64,000 nucleotides of DNA from Iris pallida (taxonomy: Eukaryota > Streptophyta > Magnoliopsida > Asparagales > Iridaceae): assembly GCA_029216955.1 (NCBI GenBank), contig JANAVB010003999.1, positions 4,398,072-4,462,071 of the forward strand, read 5' to 3'. A program made the position numbers and the translations under genes. The notes beneath the pieces are model-generated. The model did no database searches. It was not told the DNA's origin and saw only the letters and a program-made list of their open reading frames with translations. Positions within the stretch are counted from its first letter, which is position 1; the number at the start of each line of letters is the position of its first letter. This document shows positions 1-12,955 of the stretch, piece by piece.

Positions 1-3000
1 CTCGCACGCCAATCCAAAGTTGGGTGTCTCCACTTATTGTAACTCTCGATTGTTATTTTTTTAATTCTATTAAAATTATTTGTGATAAACTAATAGTAAT
101 TAATTATTCACAAATTTCTTATTGCTTCCTCATTCATTATTTTTTTAATTTCCTAATTTTTATAATAATTATTTTTTTCTTAGGTCTTTGTGTTGCGTCA
201 AATTTGTATCAGAACCCTAGTTTAGAAATATTTTATAGGTAGATAGATAAGGTCCCAAAAATATCTACAAAATTCCTTGCAACAAATTAGTGCAATAACA
301 AATACTGAATATGATTATTTGATAACTGATATGCATGCATGAAGATGTTTTTTGATGAATTTTTCATAAGCAATCCCTAGAAGCAGTTTGGAAACCATTT
401 CATTAGCAACTTAGTTTATCATCTTAGTTAGTGTATGATTCTTATTTCTACAACTCCATTCTATTGCAAGGAATTGGGGCCAGTCGACTTGTTCACAATT
501 ATGTTCTATATAAAACGATGTGAATTTTATGATAAAGATAATTTTCGTCTCGGACAGTACTTATGAGACTCTTGAGTCGCTGACATGTTTCTCGTTCAGC
601 ATGTCTTGAAATATTTGTTCTAACCCATTTATACTAACCCAAAGTATATATACACTTATATTTTTTTGACTTATAAAGAGTAGAAGGTCAAAATCCAACA
701 TGCTCGCCTTCAATTCCAGCACTCCGTTTTTGTTCTCCAGCTACTCTATAGTGCACGGTACTAGCCTTCTCGGATTCATCTCTCAATTCTAGTAAATAAA
801 TGCTACGTCGTCAAACGACATGTAAGACATAGTGCTGATGAAAATTGAAAATGAAATATGATACGGATAAGGTTCGAGTATGATTCAAGAGGTAGAAATT
901 TAAGGTTTAGTTCAATGAATTAAATTTGGTGTCATGCTTAAGCTCTAGTTCCTACACCTACTAATATCATCAATCCTACTTAACAATCACAACACACAAA
1001 CAACCATATAAACACTTTACCTATTTGGTTTACAATTTTGGAGAACATATCCGATCATACACCTAGCTATCTTCTCAACAATATTCTCATTTTCGGGACA
1101 CCAAGTTGTTGCTATATATGATGGCATGCAGTGCTTGGGGTCGTCCACATAGGTTGTGGACAAAATATTAATTAATTATTAAACTTAATTGATGTATTAA
1201 GCATGTTATCTAAAAACTGATCGCATCTAACCCTGACTTTAATAATCGACTAAACAATAATCTGATATGACTCAATACAGCACACAAGCTGAAGATATCG
1301 CTATATCGTTGTTACATCACTGAAGTGTCAATGAAGTGACTTTATTTGGTTTCAAGACAATATTCTTTTGAGTCTGTAATCTTTCATTTTTTGAGTCTAG
1401 AAAATAATGTACATCGAGTCGTACTTGGCAAACAGACTCCACCATTTCCTATCAGCTCAGTCCACTTTAAACCAGTACAAAAACCCCAAAACCAAATAGC
1501 TAAAAATTCTGGACAGAGGTCGATCGAACTCGGACTGAACTCGGTTTGGGACCGAACTCGGTCAGCCTGATTTGGTCTTCCTATAAACTTGGTCTTCCAC
1601 CAGGTCAAAAGCTCAAACATTCGAATTTATGCACGTTGAGTACTGAACTCCGTCCCCCAACATCATATAAATAAACCTCCATTCCTCTTCATTTTCATCA
1701 GTCAATCAAAAATATCAATCATCCATCAAACTTTCACATCTTTCCTTCTGAGCTATAATCTTCTTCATCTACAAAGCAACAACTTCCAAGTCTCTGCGTA
1801 TCAAGTTCGAGTTGTTAGAAGTTTCGAGTTGTACAAAGTTTAGAAAATTCCAAGATTGCTCTTTTTCTAAAGAAGTGTGAAGTCAGCGTGCTCTTCGGAT
1901 CAAAGCACGAGTTGTAAGAAATTGTAAGTATTCGGATCAAAACTTGTGTTTCACTTGATAGTTGATTCAACACCGGATAACAATTCTCGAAATTGGATTA
2001 GTTCTCTCAGAGGGAGGCCAGTATAAAATCTCGGTGTCATCTGATTGCTCTTATTGCTTTACTTACTTGCAAAATTTTATATTTCGCATACTTTTCTTAT
2101 TGTTTGCATAGTAAATAGATATTAAGTTATACTCGTATTTTTAGTTGGTTATATTGACACAAACTATAAGAATCGTTCCAATATAGTTTAATTTGACTGG
2201 CAAGAGTTCAGCATAGGAAAGTGAGCTAAATGAGAGACACATCAAATTCAAATGATCAAAGTCTCACTTTGTAGCACTTGGCAACAAAATGTACTCTCTC
2301 ACTCTTATGTGTCGAAGGATCTATGAGGAATCAAGTGATGAAATTGCAGTAACATCTAAAATATTTCTTGGCTTAAGGAGTATTTTTTTTCATAACCATA
2401 TATATAGTGCTGGCCAATTTAAAGTGCAAAAAAAAAATAAAAAAATCTCCATGTACTATATGTACTTTAAGGTGTTGTTGTTTGTTTCTTCATCATTTTA
2501 AAGTGCATTATAAATACATGAATTGACTATTTTGTCAGCAAATATTAATTATAACATCATTTTAAACACAAGTTTACTATTACAGATAAAAAAACATAAG
2601 TACACCTCAAATACATTTAACAACACAACACAAAACAATTTCATCATCAAGTTCACATTCAAATAAAAAAAAAAAAAATTATTTAATAATTTGAAAACTT
2701 TTTTTTTTTGTGCATTGTTAATTTTTAAGCAAAATGAAAGAGTTTTACTTGATAATTTGGAAAGTTTGAAGCTTGTTCTTTTTTGTGTTCTTAGGACTAA
2801 AAAAGGATCAAGAAAGGGGGATTAGGATTGTTTTGACATATTTTGTAATAAATAAATTTGTTAATGGTTACGATGGTCTTTTTTTGTACTTACGAGCTAA
2901 GTGGTAAATTATAACTCCAAGATTTGAGTTTACAATTTGCCACTTATAAAGGACATCACTATATAGCTGTGGGTGTTAGAATTTTATTGTACCCTGTCAA

Positions 3001-3333
3001 TTCATGAGATGAAGAACAAAATTAAATTACGGAAGCGTACGTGAATCCATTGCTAGGCTTGATGGATCTTGAAGCGGTCGTCCTTTTATGGGGTTCGATC
3101 TTCCAACTTGCTACGACCCTTAATGACAAAAAAGAATCCGAATCCTTTGTCCATCTCTTTCTGTTGATGGGGATGCAGAAGAGAAAAAGAGAAAACCTCT
3201 CTTTTGGTATAAGTTGGGGACCATAACCCTAATGAATACATATATTTATATGTTTTGATATTTCTAATTTGGCCCCTCATCAAATTAGAATTATCTCCGG
3301 TATCTACACATTAATTCCATGACAATTATACCC
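1..3333. other. AT-rich flanking DNA, mostly unassigned
   Basis: This is the sequence outside element A. It is AT-rich with homopolymer runs (for example near 2430, 2670 and 2700) and only short, non-conserved open frames. I recognise no protein motif on either strand. The one interpretable part is an LTR-like fragment at about 1490-2050, listed separately. The rest could be host intergenic DNA or decayed transposon remains. No gene is called here. Confidence 0.6.
1490..2050 (+). repeat. Decayed Sirevirus-like LTR fragment
   Basis: The segment repeats the layout of the LTR of the copia element E further right. Several ACTCGG/CCGAACTCGG motifs (about 1520-1565) are followed by a TATA-like box (TATAAATA at 1666-1673), a pyrimidine-rich leader, and near 2000 a stretch (GGATTAGTTCTCTCAGAGGG) that matches the reverse complement of the E LTR except for one base. 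It therefore looks like a plus-strand U3-R-U5 piece of an older relative. No LTR partner, primer site or coding region is visible beside it, so it may be a solo or truncated LTR. The outer limits are approximate. Confidence 0.5.
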
Positions 3334-5089
3334 TGTCACGCCCCAGAACCAGAATACTGGAGAGCGGGGGCGAACATAGCCAGCTACGTATATTGAAATG
3401 GAAACCACCTCGCTATACGGTCACGGCTGTCTAGATATGAGGGTTTACTACAAGCCAACGGTCTCTTAAGGTCAATCCTATTGCCTCAATCTCAAGCAAG
3501 TAATATAATTACAAGATGTTAGACCACCAAATATACAATAAAAGGCGTCCCAAATATTACATATTCAGCTGATCATGAAGCTAGTCGTACAAAATGCGAG
3601 GACTAGCAAGAGTTAAGTCATACATGATCAACCCTAGGATTTGTTAATCATGTTTACAGCCCGTAGGCAGACAGTAAGTAAATGTGCATCGAGCTAACAA
3701 GTGCTCGTCGGCTAAACGCCTCAAAAGAATAATTTTACAATAGAGTGAGTGAAACAAAATAGGAACCCACTCGTAGCCCGGATTCCTTCTAGTCGCCACC
3801 ATCGGGCTGGAGGTTCGATAGATCCTTGGGAGCTGCTCCAAAATCTGGCCACACAAAACCAGCTGGGTCAAACCCCAGAAAGAGCAAGTGCCACAAGGGA
3901 GGCCATGAAATAAGAACAAAACCAGCATATCAGAATCTAAGAAAATGGAAGAAAAGTACAGGTAATAAAAGTACAGCAGGACAATAAGCGACTAGGGACA
4001 TGGAACCATTCCGGGAGCCGGATTACAATCCGTAAACCAAACAAGGACCGGGGTTGTAACCCTTCGCCTGAATAGCACTTGTCCCTATCCATTTATTGTT
4101 TAAGATAAGTAAAACAATCATGTATACAGGAGTACCAGGTATAGGGACTTAGACGAGACTTAGACCAGGTTGGACACCATACATTCACAAGCGGCCAAGC
4201 AATTACTACGGCTTACTACTTTAACTAACTAGGGTTATCACAAGCCTAATTACTAACAAGATGCAAATGAGAATTTTTCAGTCCCAAGCCCTGCAGACTA
4301 TCCAGTTATCCTTCCGCGGGTTGAGAGTATGGTTGGGTACATCGCCCGAGAAACGATATACCCTTAGGTGACTTAGAGGTGCAACACATGACAGTGTGCT
4401 GGAAATGTGCTCTACTCGTCGGCAAGCTACAAGTCCAATTAAGGTACCCAGATAACGAGATTGCCTGTGACTGGAAATCCTCCATGAACTATAGTTTGAT
4501 CTAATCATTAGCCTAATCCATATTAGCGCGAATCCCTGGCCGTGGTACCCAGGAAGTCACATCCTAGACATGATGCAAGACAAGACAAGTAGATTGCACA
4601 AACAAGTAAGCAGGAACACCCACGGTGTCAGAGTTAGTCACAAGAGTCAAGTTAGCCATCGCAACGGCATCAAGTCAAGTCAAGTTACGAGTCAAGAGGG
4701 TGCCGCCATGGGCCACGATCAAGTTATCTGATTACCGAGATAAATCATGAATCATATGTTACAAGTCAAGTGTGTACCCCATCGGGTCACTATTAAGAAG
4801 ATCAGAGGTACTAAAATCATACTTCACAGAATCAGGAAAACCGCATTAGTCAAAAGCAAAATCATCGAAAACCGTGCCAGGTCGTGTTGGGTCAAGATAG
4901 TCGTGCTGTGTGGAACAAAATCTCAAAACCCAACCCACAAAAGAAAAGCCAAGTCCAAGAAATAAACCAAACCATCATGGGCAAGTGGGTTACGCAGGGG
5001 GTGGATGGCGCAGGGGTCAAGTGCGCCGGGGACAGATGGCGCAGGGGGCCAAGTGCGTCGGGGGAAGATGGCGCACTGGGGTCAAGTGC
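3334..5089 (-). repeat. Element A 3' LTR, first segment
   Basis: It starts with TGTCACGCC and closely matches the start of the right-hand LTR at 62739-64000. It is cut at 5089 by A2 and resumes at 16395, then again at 47481-48358 after B. The reassembled LTR is about 2.66 kb. The last 110 bases (4976-5089) are a GC-rich tandem repeat built around GATGGCGCA and AAGTGCGCCGGGG, into which both A2 and B inserted. Short open frames here are not credible genes. Confidence 0.9.
5085..5089. repeat. A2 target-site duplication, left (AGTGC)
   Basis: Five bases directly before the A2 5' LTR. The right copy at 16390-16394 reads AGTAC, so there is one mismatch. Both lie in the interrupted tandem repeat of the A LTR, whose sequence continues across the gap. 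Confidence 0.75.
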
Positions 5090-8000
5090 TGTAACGACCA
5101 TTTTTTTTCGTATTACGTATTTTGTATACGTGTACGTATTTAAACCCGTATTGCAAGCTTGATTTATCTGGGCATTTTCTTGATTGGTTTATCTTGACTT
5201 GGTTCGGTTTGGTTTGCATGGTTCGATTTTATGTGAACCACTCCCATCTACCACCACTTTCATTAAATAATCCTACCTACCACCACCACTTTCAATAAAT
5301 ATCCCACTAGTATTTCTCTCTCTTCATTACTTCTTCTTCCCCACCATTACTTCTTCAACCACCAGGAAGAGAGGGAGAGCTTAGGCAAGTGTACCTTGCT
5401 TCATGGAGGAAGTCTATTTTTATTGTTCCATTGTCTTCCTCATGTGTTTCTAAACCACTTTAGTACTTGTCATTTTTCATTTCCATGGTTAAATTTTGTA
5501 GATCTAGCCTTGTGGTATTTTTGGTTTCCAGGACTTTTGATCCATCACACTTGCATATTTTGCTAAGTTGATGATACCATGATTGCAGAGAAGTTCGTTA
5601 GGTCCAATTTGACCTATGGAATGTTGCTGAGCCGCATGGACATTTTGGCACTCAGCCGCATGAAGCAAAGTTACATTTAATAAATGTAGCCGCATGCGTA
5701 TGGCCAACGTATTGTATTAATGCATGCATGCCAATATTTTAGCTTTAGCCACATGTCAAATCAATGTATTAGTGCATTGGCATTAAATGCATTAATAATA
5801 AAAGCATTCACGTGCCCTGGACAATTAATGCCTTAGTACAAGAATGCACCAGCCTGTGCCTTGCTTGGAATACCAAGCAGAGCCGCATATGGCCATCCCA
5901 GCAAGTGAGCCGCATGCTTAGGCAACCCTGGAATGTATTATAATAATGCATTAATTTTATTTTATGCAGCTGCATGCATTGCTCAATGCAGCCGCATGAA
6001 ATCCTCAATGCATCCGCATGCATATCTAAATGCAGCCGCATGCATTCCTCCCACTCACTGCATTTAATGCGTTAAGTAAGTGCATTGTAATGGATGCATC
6101 ACAGCCGCATAAGGCTTCAGAAGCTTAATACTTTAAGCATTTTTTCTTTTCTTAATACTTTATGCATTTGTCTCCTTAATGCTTTAAGCATCAGAGCCGC
6201 ATAAGGCTTCAGAGGCTTAATACATTAAGCATCTAAGTCCTTATAATTTATTTCTTAAGGCATTTTGCATTTAAGTCCATTACAATGCATTTAATGCAAT
6301 TAAGCCATTAAGAATGCATTTAATGCATAGACATGTAATGTATTTTCTTACTGCAATTTCTTAAGCCAGCCGCATATGGCTCCTCTCAGCCGCATGTATA
6401 TTAATACAATGTTTTAATGCATGCTAGCATACATTTGTATATATTAAAATATTATTTAGCGTATATTAATATAATGTATATTAATATATTGTGTATATTA
6501 AAATATATTAATATAATATATTAATGTATTATGCATTGATAATGCATTACATTAATGCATTATATTAATGTATTAGATACATTTGCCTGTTAATGTTTAC
6601 AGATTTTGCTCAAGCCGCATTTGGCCAAGTGATAGTTGGCCGCATGGAAATTTTTCGAGCCGCATGAGTTCCCCCGCAGCCCTTGTCCCTTCTAATATTT
6701 AATTACTAAATGTGTACTTGTGCTAATTAATTGTCCTCTGACACGATGGTGATCCGTTATGGTACACCTTCGACATGACATGATAGTGGCCCGACGCGGT
6801 GCACTCCTAACAGTAAACATGACATGACAAAATTGAACGGCCTGGACACCGTAGATGATTGTGTTTGTACAGTTAAACCGATAGTGGTTGCATCATGTCT
6901 AGGACAGGGATCCCTGAGTACCACGGTCAGGGGTACCCACTGTAAATGGCTAAGACTAATAACTAGAATAATTCAGTAGTCATGAGAGATTTCCCCAGCT
7001 ACAGGCGATCCCGTTATCCCGGCCACCATTATGGGACTTGCAGCCTGCCGACGAGTAGGGCACAAGTCCAAACTCATTGATATATGGAAAGAACAATGTA
7101 CTGCGTAATGAACCCAAGTCGCCTGGATAACCTGGATTAGCTGCAGGGCTTGTGGCTGGAGGAATATCTCACTGCATGTTGTGGCAATCTAGTTAGCTAA
7201 TGTAGAAAGCCGTAGTCACTGATTGGCCGGGAACGATTGTATGGTGTGGTTTTCAGTGTTCAATTATTGCAAGCTTGATAGCATGATTGTCACTCTTAGT
7301 AATAAAGATCAGAGGCTGAGTTCTGTTCAGGTGAAGGGTTACAACTCCGGTCCTTGTTTGGTTTAAGGATTGTAACCTGGCTTCCGGAGCAGTTCTAAGT
7401 CCTCTTTTCGTTTATTGTCTTATTGCACCCCACGTCATGCTTGTAATATTTTACCTTACCAACAGGATTGGAGACGGAGTTCTATTCAGGTGAAGGGTTA
7501 CAACCCCGGTCCTTGTTTGGTTTAAGGGTTGTGACCTGGCTACTTGAATGGTTCCCTCGTACTTCATTATGACTGTTGTTATCTCTTTACTTTCAGTTCG
7601 TTTAACTGCTTAATATATTTTTTTCTGATGTGCTGGTTTTAGTTCTTAAGTGAAGCCTCCTTTGTGGCACTTGTTCTTTCTGGGATCTGACCCAGCTGGT
7701 TTTGTGTGGCCAGATTTCGGAGCTACCTCAGAGGATCTACCGACTTTCCAGCCTGATGGTGACCATCAATCGTGACCAGGGCAACGAGTGGGTTTATTTT
7801 TGCTCTCCCACTCTATTGTAAAAATTTTATTTTGAGGCGTTTAGCCGACGAGCACCTGTTAGCTCGTATTGCATACCTTATTATTGTCTGCCTACGGGCT
7901 GTAACATGATTGATAGATCCTAGGGTTGATCATGTACGACTAAACTCTTGCTAGTCCTCACATTTTATAACGACTAGCTTCATGATCAGCTGGATATATT

Positions 8001-8235
8001 ATGTTTGGGACGCCTTACTATTGTATATTTGGTGATCTTATATCTTGTAACTTTCTTGCTTGCTTGAGATTGAGATAATTAGGCTTGTTATTGACCATAG
8101 GAGACTGTTGGATTGTAGTTAAACTCTCATGTATCTAGACAGCCGCGACCGTATAGTGGGGTGGATTCTATTTCATTATACGTAGCTGGCTATGTATGCC
8201 TCCGCTCTCCAGTATTCTGGTTCTGGGGCGTTACA
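5090..8235 (+). repeat. A2 5' LTR
   Basis: A 3146-bp LTR, TGTAACGACC to GGGGCGTTACA. The first 500 bp resemble the matching end of the A LTR (CT-rich leader, then GGCAAGTG-ACCTTGC). From about 5620 to 6670 it holds some 14 copies of GCCGCAT set in AT-rich sequence full of TGCATTAATGCAT-type words. A duplicated segment with GTTACAAC(T/C)CCGGTCCTTG occurs near 7330 and 7500. The last 600 bp again match the A LTR in reverse orientation. Confidence 0.93.
5620..6670 (+). repeat. GCCGCAT motif array in the A2 LTR
   Basis: By reading, GCCGCAT occurs near 5624, 5653, 5688, 5882, 5909, 5990, 6034, 6102, 6190, 6369, 6389, 6614, 6640 and 6660, usually as AGCCGCATG, with variants in between. Spacing is irregular, so this is not a simple tandem repeat. 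The 3' LTR has the same array at about 13790-14820, with some copies mutated. The A LTR lacks it. Confidence 0.85.
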
Positions 8236-8253
8236 TGGTTTAAGTGGTGGCCC
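8236..8253 (+). promoter_or_regulatory. Putative A2 primer-binding site
   Basis: TGGTTTAAGTGGTGGCCC follows the LTR directly, and A has the same word with one change (TGGTTTAAGTGGTAGCCC in reverse, 62721-62738). It begins with the TGG expected opposite a tRNA CCA end, but it is not the initiator-Met site (TGGTATCAGAGC) seen in B and E. I cannot name the tRNA. About 240 bp of leader separate it from gag. Confidence 0.5.
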
Positions 8254-8477
8254 ATGCAGGTCTTGTAAATCAAGATATGTGAGGGTTTACCGAATAGATG
8301 TCTCAATCAGCACTCGCCTTTGATCTCTGCCCGTATCTTCTAATCCCTGAGATTCTCGAGCTGAACACATGTTTGTATCGTTGAATCTGTCTTGGTCCTT
8401 CCTTAATTGTTCCCTATGTCGTCTTCTTCAGCGGCATTATTCCTGGACCTGCCGATCAGCTAGGCAAAGCGCATCCT

Positions 8478-9545
8478 GTGGACCAGCAGCAACAAGAAGA
8501 CCAGGCCCAGCATTCAGGAGCAGCCTCCAGGGCCATGCCTTCCAGAGATCCAGAACCTCCGGTACAGTCAGCCCAGCCTGCGAGGCAGGATGATGGAGCC
8601 TTAGTTGGACTTATCAGGGAGTTGCTTGCATCGCAGGATCATCGAGGAGATGCCTTGCATCAGGCAGTGGCAGATGCTCTGGACAGAGGTGGACATCATG
8701 GGAACAGTACAGCGAACAGTTTCAAGCGCCTGAACCCTTCATTCTTCGATGGCAGCGAAGATGCCATCGCTGCTGATGCGTGGCTTCAGGACATCGAGGT
8801 GATATTGGAAGCAGCGAAGACCCCAGAAGATGAGAAGGTGGCCGTAGTGCGCTTGCAGTTATTAGATCTAGCCCGCAGCTGGTGGACGGCTCAGGCCGTT
8901 GGACTAGTGGCGCCTATTGCTTGGGCAGTATTCCGTGAGAGGTTCCGGACCAAGTACTTCGATGCGGTGGCTCGGTACGATCTTCAGACCAAGTTCACCA
9001 ATTTGAAGCAGATGGGCAGGACTGTTGATGGGTATGCGGCCGAGTTTTCTAGGCTTAGTCGGTTTGCTCCTACCTTGGTGGCGACCGAGTTCGATAAAGC
9101 CCAGCGATTCCAACTGGGACTCCACCTGGAGATTTTGCTGGCGGTGGAGCAGTTTGAGCATCAGACTTTTGATGCGGTATTGAGGGCAGCTAGGAGGCAT
9201 GAGTATACCTCCCAGAGGATTGTGGACAGGACCGGAGGTCGAAAGCGATCTCACAGCCAGATGAATCAGTCGTCAGCTCCAGCCCCGGCAGCTAGAGCTT
9301 TAACCATTGGAGCTCCGAGAAGGGCAGCTTCAGTTACGTCGGTTCAGCATTCAACTCCGACGTATCTCCAGTAGCAGAAGCAGAAGCAGTCTTCCTCCAT
9401 GGGCTGTTCTTATTGTGGGAAGCCTGGGCATGTTGTTTCAGAATGTCTTAAGGCTCGAGGATTGTGTTTGCTTTGTGGAGTGCCAGACCACAAGGTAGGG
9501 TCCTGCCCGTCAGGACTGACTCATCACCAGCCAGGACCAGTTCAT
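8478..9545 (+). pseudogene. gag: A2 Gag (capsid and zinc-knuckle region), interrupted
   Basis: The first 298 codons (8478-9374) give a Gln-rich N-terminus and a retrotransposon Gag core (FFDGSEDA, then AVFRERFRTKYFDAVARYDLQ near residue 155). A TAG (CAG in the sister) stops it. Reading on in the same frame gives two CCHC knuckles, CSYCGKPGHVVSEC and CLLCGVPDHKVGSC, the nucleic-acid-binding part. After that the frame shifts, and a third stretch (9464-9688) rich in Gln and Pro leads to another TAG just before pol. The product would form the virus-like particle and bind the element RNA. No ATG upstream of 8478 looks better, although the sister sequence suggests that coding similarity begins slightly earlier. 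Confidence 0.88.
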
Positions 9546-9721
9546 CAGTGAGGGGACCAGCCCCTGTACCAGTCCAGCAGCAGTTTCCTTCCCCGAGGCC
9601 GTTGCCGACGCAGACCCAGGCTTTTCATCAGCAAAGGCCTCAGCAGTTTGCCCAGGCGCAAGTTCAGAATAGGCAGCGAGGATTCTAGCAGAGAGGGCCA
9701 GCACCCAGAGGACATGGTCAA

Positions 9722-12700
9722 GTGTTGGCTTTGACCATGGAAGAAGAAGGAGTGGCACCCGGTGAGGTAGTGGCAGGTACTATTCTCGTCAACACATTTC
9801 CCGCTTCAGTGTTATTTGATTCTGGTGCATCGCATTCATTTATGTCTGCACGATTTGTGACACGGATAGGACTGGAGCCCGAGTCATTATCAGTAAGGCT
9901 CAATATACTTACTGGTAATGGTCTTGTGGGAGTAGATAGAGTGTTTTTCTCGTGTCGGATCGTGGTTAGCGGTAGAGAGTTTCCCGTTAGGCTGATAGAA
10001 TTCTCGATGGCCGATTATGATGTGGTCTTAGGGATGGATTGGTTGAGAGACCAGTATGCTAGAATAGACTGCCATATTGGCAGAGTTGTTTTTAGTATTC
10101 CAGGCGGGCTAGAGTTTTCCTTTTCTCGAGGCGAAGTTGAACCTTCTCCTCCAGTATTGCGGATGGCCGTAGCAGCAGTGCAGTTACCCCAGATAGTCGA
10201 GGAATTTCCAGATGTTTTCCCAGAAGAGCTTCCAGGGATGCCGCCAGAACGGGAGATCGAGTTCACTATCGACTTGATTCCCGGGACAACACCAGTGTCA
10301 GAGAGAGTCTACAGGATGGCACCGTCAGAATTGGAGGTATTGCATAAGATGATTGAAGAAGTACTCAGAACCAAGGGATTCATTCGTGCTAGTGGATCGC
10401 CTTGGGGAGCCCCAATGCTTCTTGTGAAAAAGAAGGATGGTACGTCCAGATTATGTGTTGACTATCGTACCTTGAACTCAGTGACAATCAAGAACAGATA
10501 TCCTCTCCCAAGGATAGATGACCTGTTTGATCAACTCAGGGGAGCGGCAGTATTCTCGAAGATTGATTTGCGATCAGGATATCACCAGATCAGAGTCAGA
10601 GAGCAGGACATCCCGAAGACAGCTTTCAGATCCAGATATGGGCATTGGGAGTTCCTTGTTATGCCCTTTGGAGCAACCAATGCGTCGGCAGTATTCATGG
10701 ACCTCATGAATCGTATCTTCATACCTTATTTGGATCAGTTCGTGATCGTATTCATAGACGATATCCTGGTCTACAGCAAGAGTGAAGCGGAGCATGAGCA
10801 GCATATCAGGGTTGTCCTTCAGATTCTTCGAGAGCACCAGTTGTATGCCAAGTTTAGTAAATGTGAGTTCTGGCTCGATCGCATTTCATACTTGGGTCAT
10901 ATCATCACCAAGGGTGGAGTGGAAGTGGATCCCCAGAAGATAGTGGCTATTGAAACATGGCCAGTGCCCCGCACAGTTGCCGAAGTTCGCAGTTTTCTTG
11001 GATTAGCCGGCTATTACCGGAGATTTGTTTCGAACTTTGCTCGGATTTCAGCGCCATTGACGCAGTTGACCCGCAAGGATGTGCAGTTTGTTTGGACCGC
11101 AGAATGTCAGGAATCTTTTGAGAAGCTAAAGCGAGGCTTGATGACGGCACCCGTCCTCACACTTCCAGATGGGACCGGAGGATTTTCAGTGTACTGTGAT
11201 GCTTCAAGCAAGGGTTTAGGATGTGTTTTGATGCAGCATGGGAAGGTGATAGCTTATGCATCACGACAACTTTGTAATTATGAGAGAAATTACCCAACCC
11301 ATGACTTGGAATTGGCAGCTGTAGTGTTTGCACTTAAGTTGTGGAGACACTACTTGTATGGAGATAGAGTGGAGATATTCACCGACCACAAGAGTCTGAA
11401 GTATGTTTTCACCCAGAAGGACCTTAACATGCGTAAGAGAAGATGGCTAGAGCTACTTGTGGATTACGATGTCAACCTGCAGTATCACCCTGGGAAGGCC
11501 AACGTTGTGGCAGATGCATTAAACAGAAGAGCCGGAGTTTACCTTCTGACAGCGCAACCAGAGTTGTTAGCAGATCTTCAGAAGATGGGTATAGAAGTTG
11601 TCCTTCCTACCAATGTGGCATTGATAGCCAGCATGCAAGTGCAGTCCAGTATAGTTGAGAGGATCAAGATAGCTCAGTCCTCCGATTCTAAGCTTCAACG
11701 GCTTAGAGCAGAATGTGAAGCAGAACGACGACCAGAATTATGCATTCACGAAGACGGTACACTTCTACATGGTAAGCATCTTTGTGTACCCAGTGGAGAT
11801 ATCAGGCAGGAGGTCATGGCGAAAGCTCACAGTTCTCAGTATTCGATTTATCCCGGTGGCACGAAGATGTACCGTGATATCCGTCAGCACTTTTGGTGGA
11901 ATGGTATGAAGAGAAAGATAGCTCGGTTTGTCTCTCGGTGTTTGGTTTGCCAACAAGTCCAGGCTGAACACCAGAGGCCAGCTGGACTTCTTCAGCCCTT
12001 GCCGATTCCAGAATGGAAGTGGGAACATATAACCATGGATTTCGTGACTGGATTACCTAGATCCCCAGCCGGTAGAGATGCTATTTGGGTTATAGTTGAT
12101 AGGCTCACGAAGGTGGCTCACTTTCTCCCGTTCAGAGTGGGTCAGTCGACAGCTCAGCTAGCAGAGATGTACCTCCGACAGATTGTCAGATTCTACGGAG
12201 TACCAGTCAGTATCACCTCGGACCGGGATTCGAGATTTACGTTACACTTTTGGCGTAGCTTACAAGAAAGTTTGGGAACTCGCCTCCAGTTCAGCTCAGC
12301 ATATCACCCGCAGACAGATGGTCAGTCGGAACGCATGATCCAGACTCTGGAGGATATGTTGAGATCTTGTACACTCGACTTCGGTGGTTCGTGGGAAGAT
12401 TACCTGCACCTGGTGGAGTTCTCGTACAACAATAGTTTCCAAGCCAGTATCCAGATGGCTCCGTTCGAGGCACTGTATGGGAGGAAGTGCAGATCCCCAC
12501 TAGCATGGGATGATGTGGGAGAGAGACAGATGCTTGGTCCAGAGATGATCGCTCAGACAGTTGATGTGGTTAGGAGAGTCAGAGACCATCTTCACGTTGC
12601 ACAAGATCGTCAGCGCCATTGGGCCGATTCTCATCGGCGTCCCCTTGAATTTTTTGTCGGCGACCATGTATTCCTGAGGATCTCGCCTAACCGTGGCGTC

Positions 12701-12955
12701 ATTCGTTTCGATGTACGGGGAAAGCTTAGTCCTAGGTATATAGGGCCGTTCGATATTCTAGAGCGAGTGGGAGATGTGTCCTATCGTCTCGCTCTTCCGC
12801 TGTCTCTGAGTGAGGTGCATGACGTGTTCCATATATCCCAACTACGACGGTATATCCCGGACCCGAGCCACATCCTGGATCATTCAGAATTGGTTGTGGG
12901 TACCAACCTTTCGTATGAGGAGAGGCCCGTATCCATATTGGACCAAAGAGAGTAG
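9722..12955 (+). CDS. pol: A2 Pol: protease, reverse transcriptase, RNase H, integrase
   Basis: A 1077-codon open frame, in frame with the tail of gag across one stop. Aspartic protease motif [11 protein letters not shown] at about residue 31. RT core with the F-I-D-D catalytic box at 10751-10762. RNase H with VYCDAS near residue 487 and [10 protein letters not shown] near 556. Integrase has a HHCC finger (about residues 703-745, ending CLVCQQV), then the DDE core with [20 protein letters not shown] and [12 protein letters not shown]. It ends at a TAG where the sister A reads AAG (Lys), which removes the chromodomain-like tail listed next. Its enzymes copy the RNA to cDNA and insert it. By sequence the catalytic domains look intact. 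Confidence 0.93.
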   Translation: MLALTMEEEGVAPGEVVAGTILVNTFPASVLFDSGASHSFMSARFVTRIGLEPESLSVRLNILTGNGLVGVDRVFFSCRIVVSGREFPVRLIEFSMADYDVVLGMDWLRDQYARIDCHIGRVVFSIPGGLEFSFSRGEVEPSPPVLRMAVAAVQLPQIVEEFPDVFPEELPGMPPEREIEFTIDLIPGTTPVSERVYRMAPSELEVLHKMIEEVLRTKGFIRASGSPWGAPMLLVKKKDGTSRLCVDYRTLNSVTIKNRYPLPRIDDLFDQLRGAAVFSKIDLRSGYHQIRVREQDIPKTAFRSRYGHWEFLVMPFGATNASAVFMDLMNRIFIPYLDQFVIVFIDDILVYSKSEAEHEQHIRVVLQILREHQLYAKFSKCEFWLDRISYLGHIITKGGVEVDPQKIVAIETWPVPRTVAEVRSFLGLAGYYRRFVSNFARISAPLTQLTRKDVQFVWTAECQESFEKLKRGLMTAPVLTLPDGTGGFSVYCDASSKGLGCVLMQHGKVIAYASRQLCNYERNYPTHDLELAAVVFALKLWRHYLYGDRVEIFTDHKSLKYVFTQKDLNMRKRRWLELLVDYDVNLQYHPGKANVVADALNRRAGVYLLTAQPELLADLQKMGIEVVLPTNVALIASMQVQSSIVERIKIAQSSDSKLQRLRAECEAERRPELCIHEDGTLLHGKHLCVPSGDIRQEVMAKAHSSQYSIYPGGTKMYRDIRQHFWWNGMKRKIARFVSRCLVCQQVQAEHQRPAGLLQPLPIPEWKWEHITMDFVTGLPRSPAGRDAIWVIVDRLTKVAHFLPFRVGQSTAQLAEMYLRQIVRFYGVPVSITSDRDSRFTLHFWRSLQESLGTRLQFSSAYHPQTDGQSERMIQTLEDMLRSCTLDFGGSWEDYLHLVEFSYNNSFQASIQMAPFEALYGRKCRSPLAWDDVGERQMLGPEMIAQTVDVVRRVRDHLHVAQDRQRHWADSHRRPLEFFVGDHVFLRISPNRGVIRFDVRGKLSPRYIGPFDILERVGDVSYRLALPLSLSEVHDVFHISQLRRYIPDPSHILDHSELVVGTNLSYEERPVSILDQRE

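Noticed and set aside
1384..1620. Minus-strand ORF near the left edge
   Set aside because: It overlaps the LTR-like motif array in antisense and has no recognisable motif.
4892..5162. Pro/Ser- or Gly-rich ORFs at the A/A2 junction
   Set aside because: They read through the GC-rich tandem repeat and across an insertion boundary.
5808..6041. Short ORF rich in Met/His/Cys in the A2 LTR
   Set aside because: Its composition comes from GCCGCAT/TGCAT words, and the same frame recurs in the other LTR (13971-14204).
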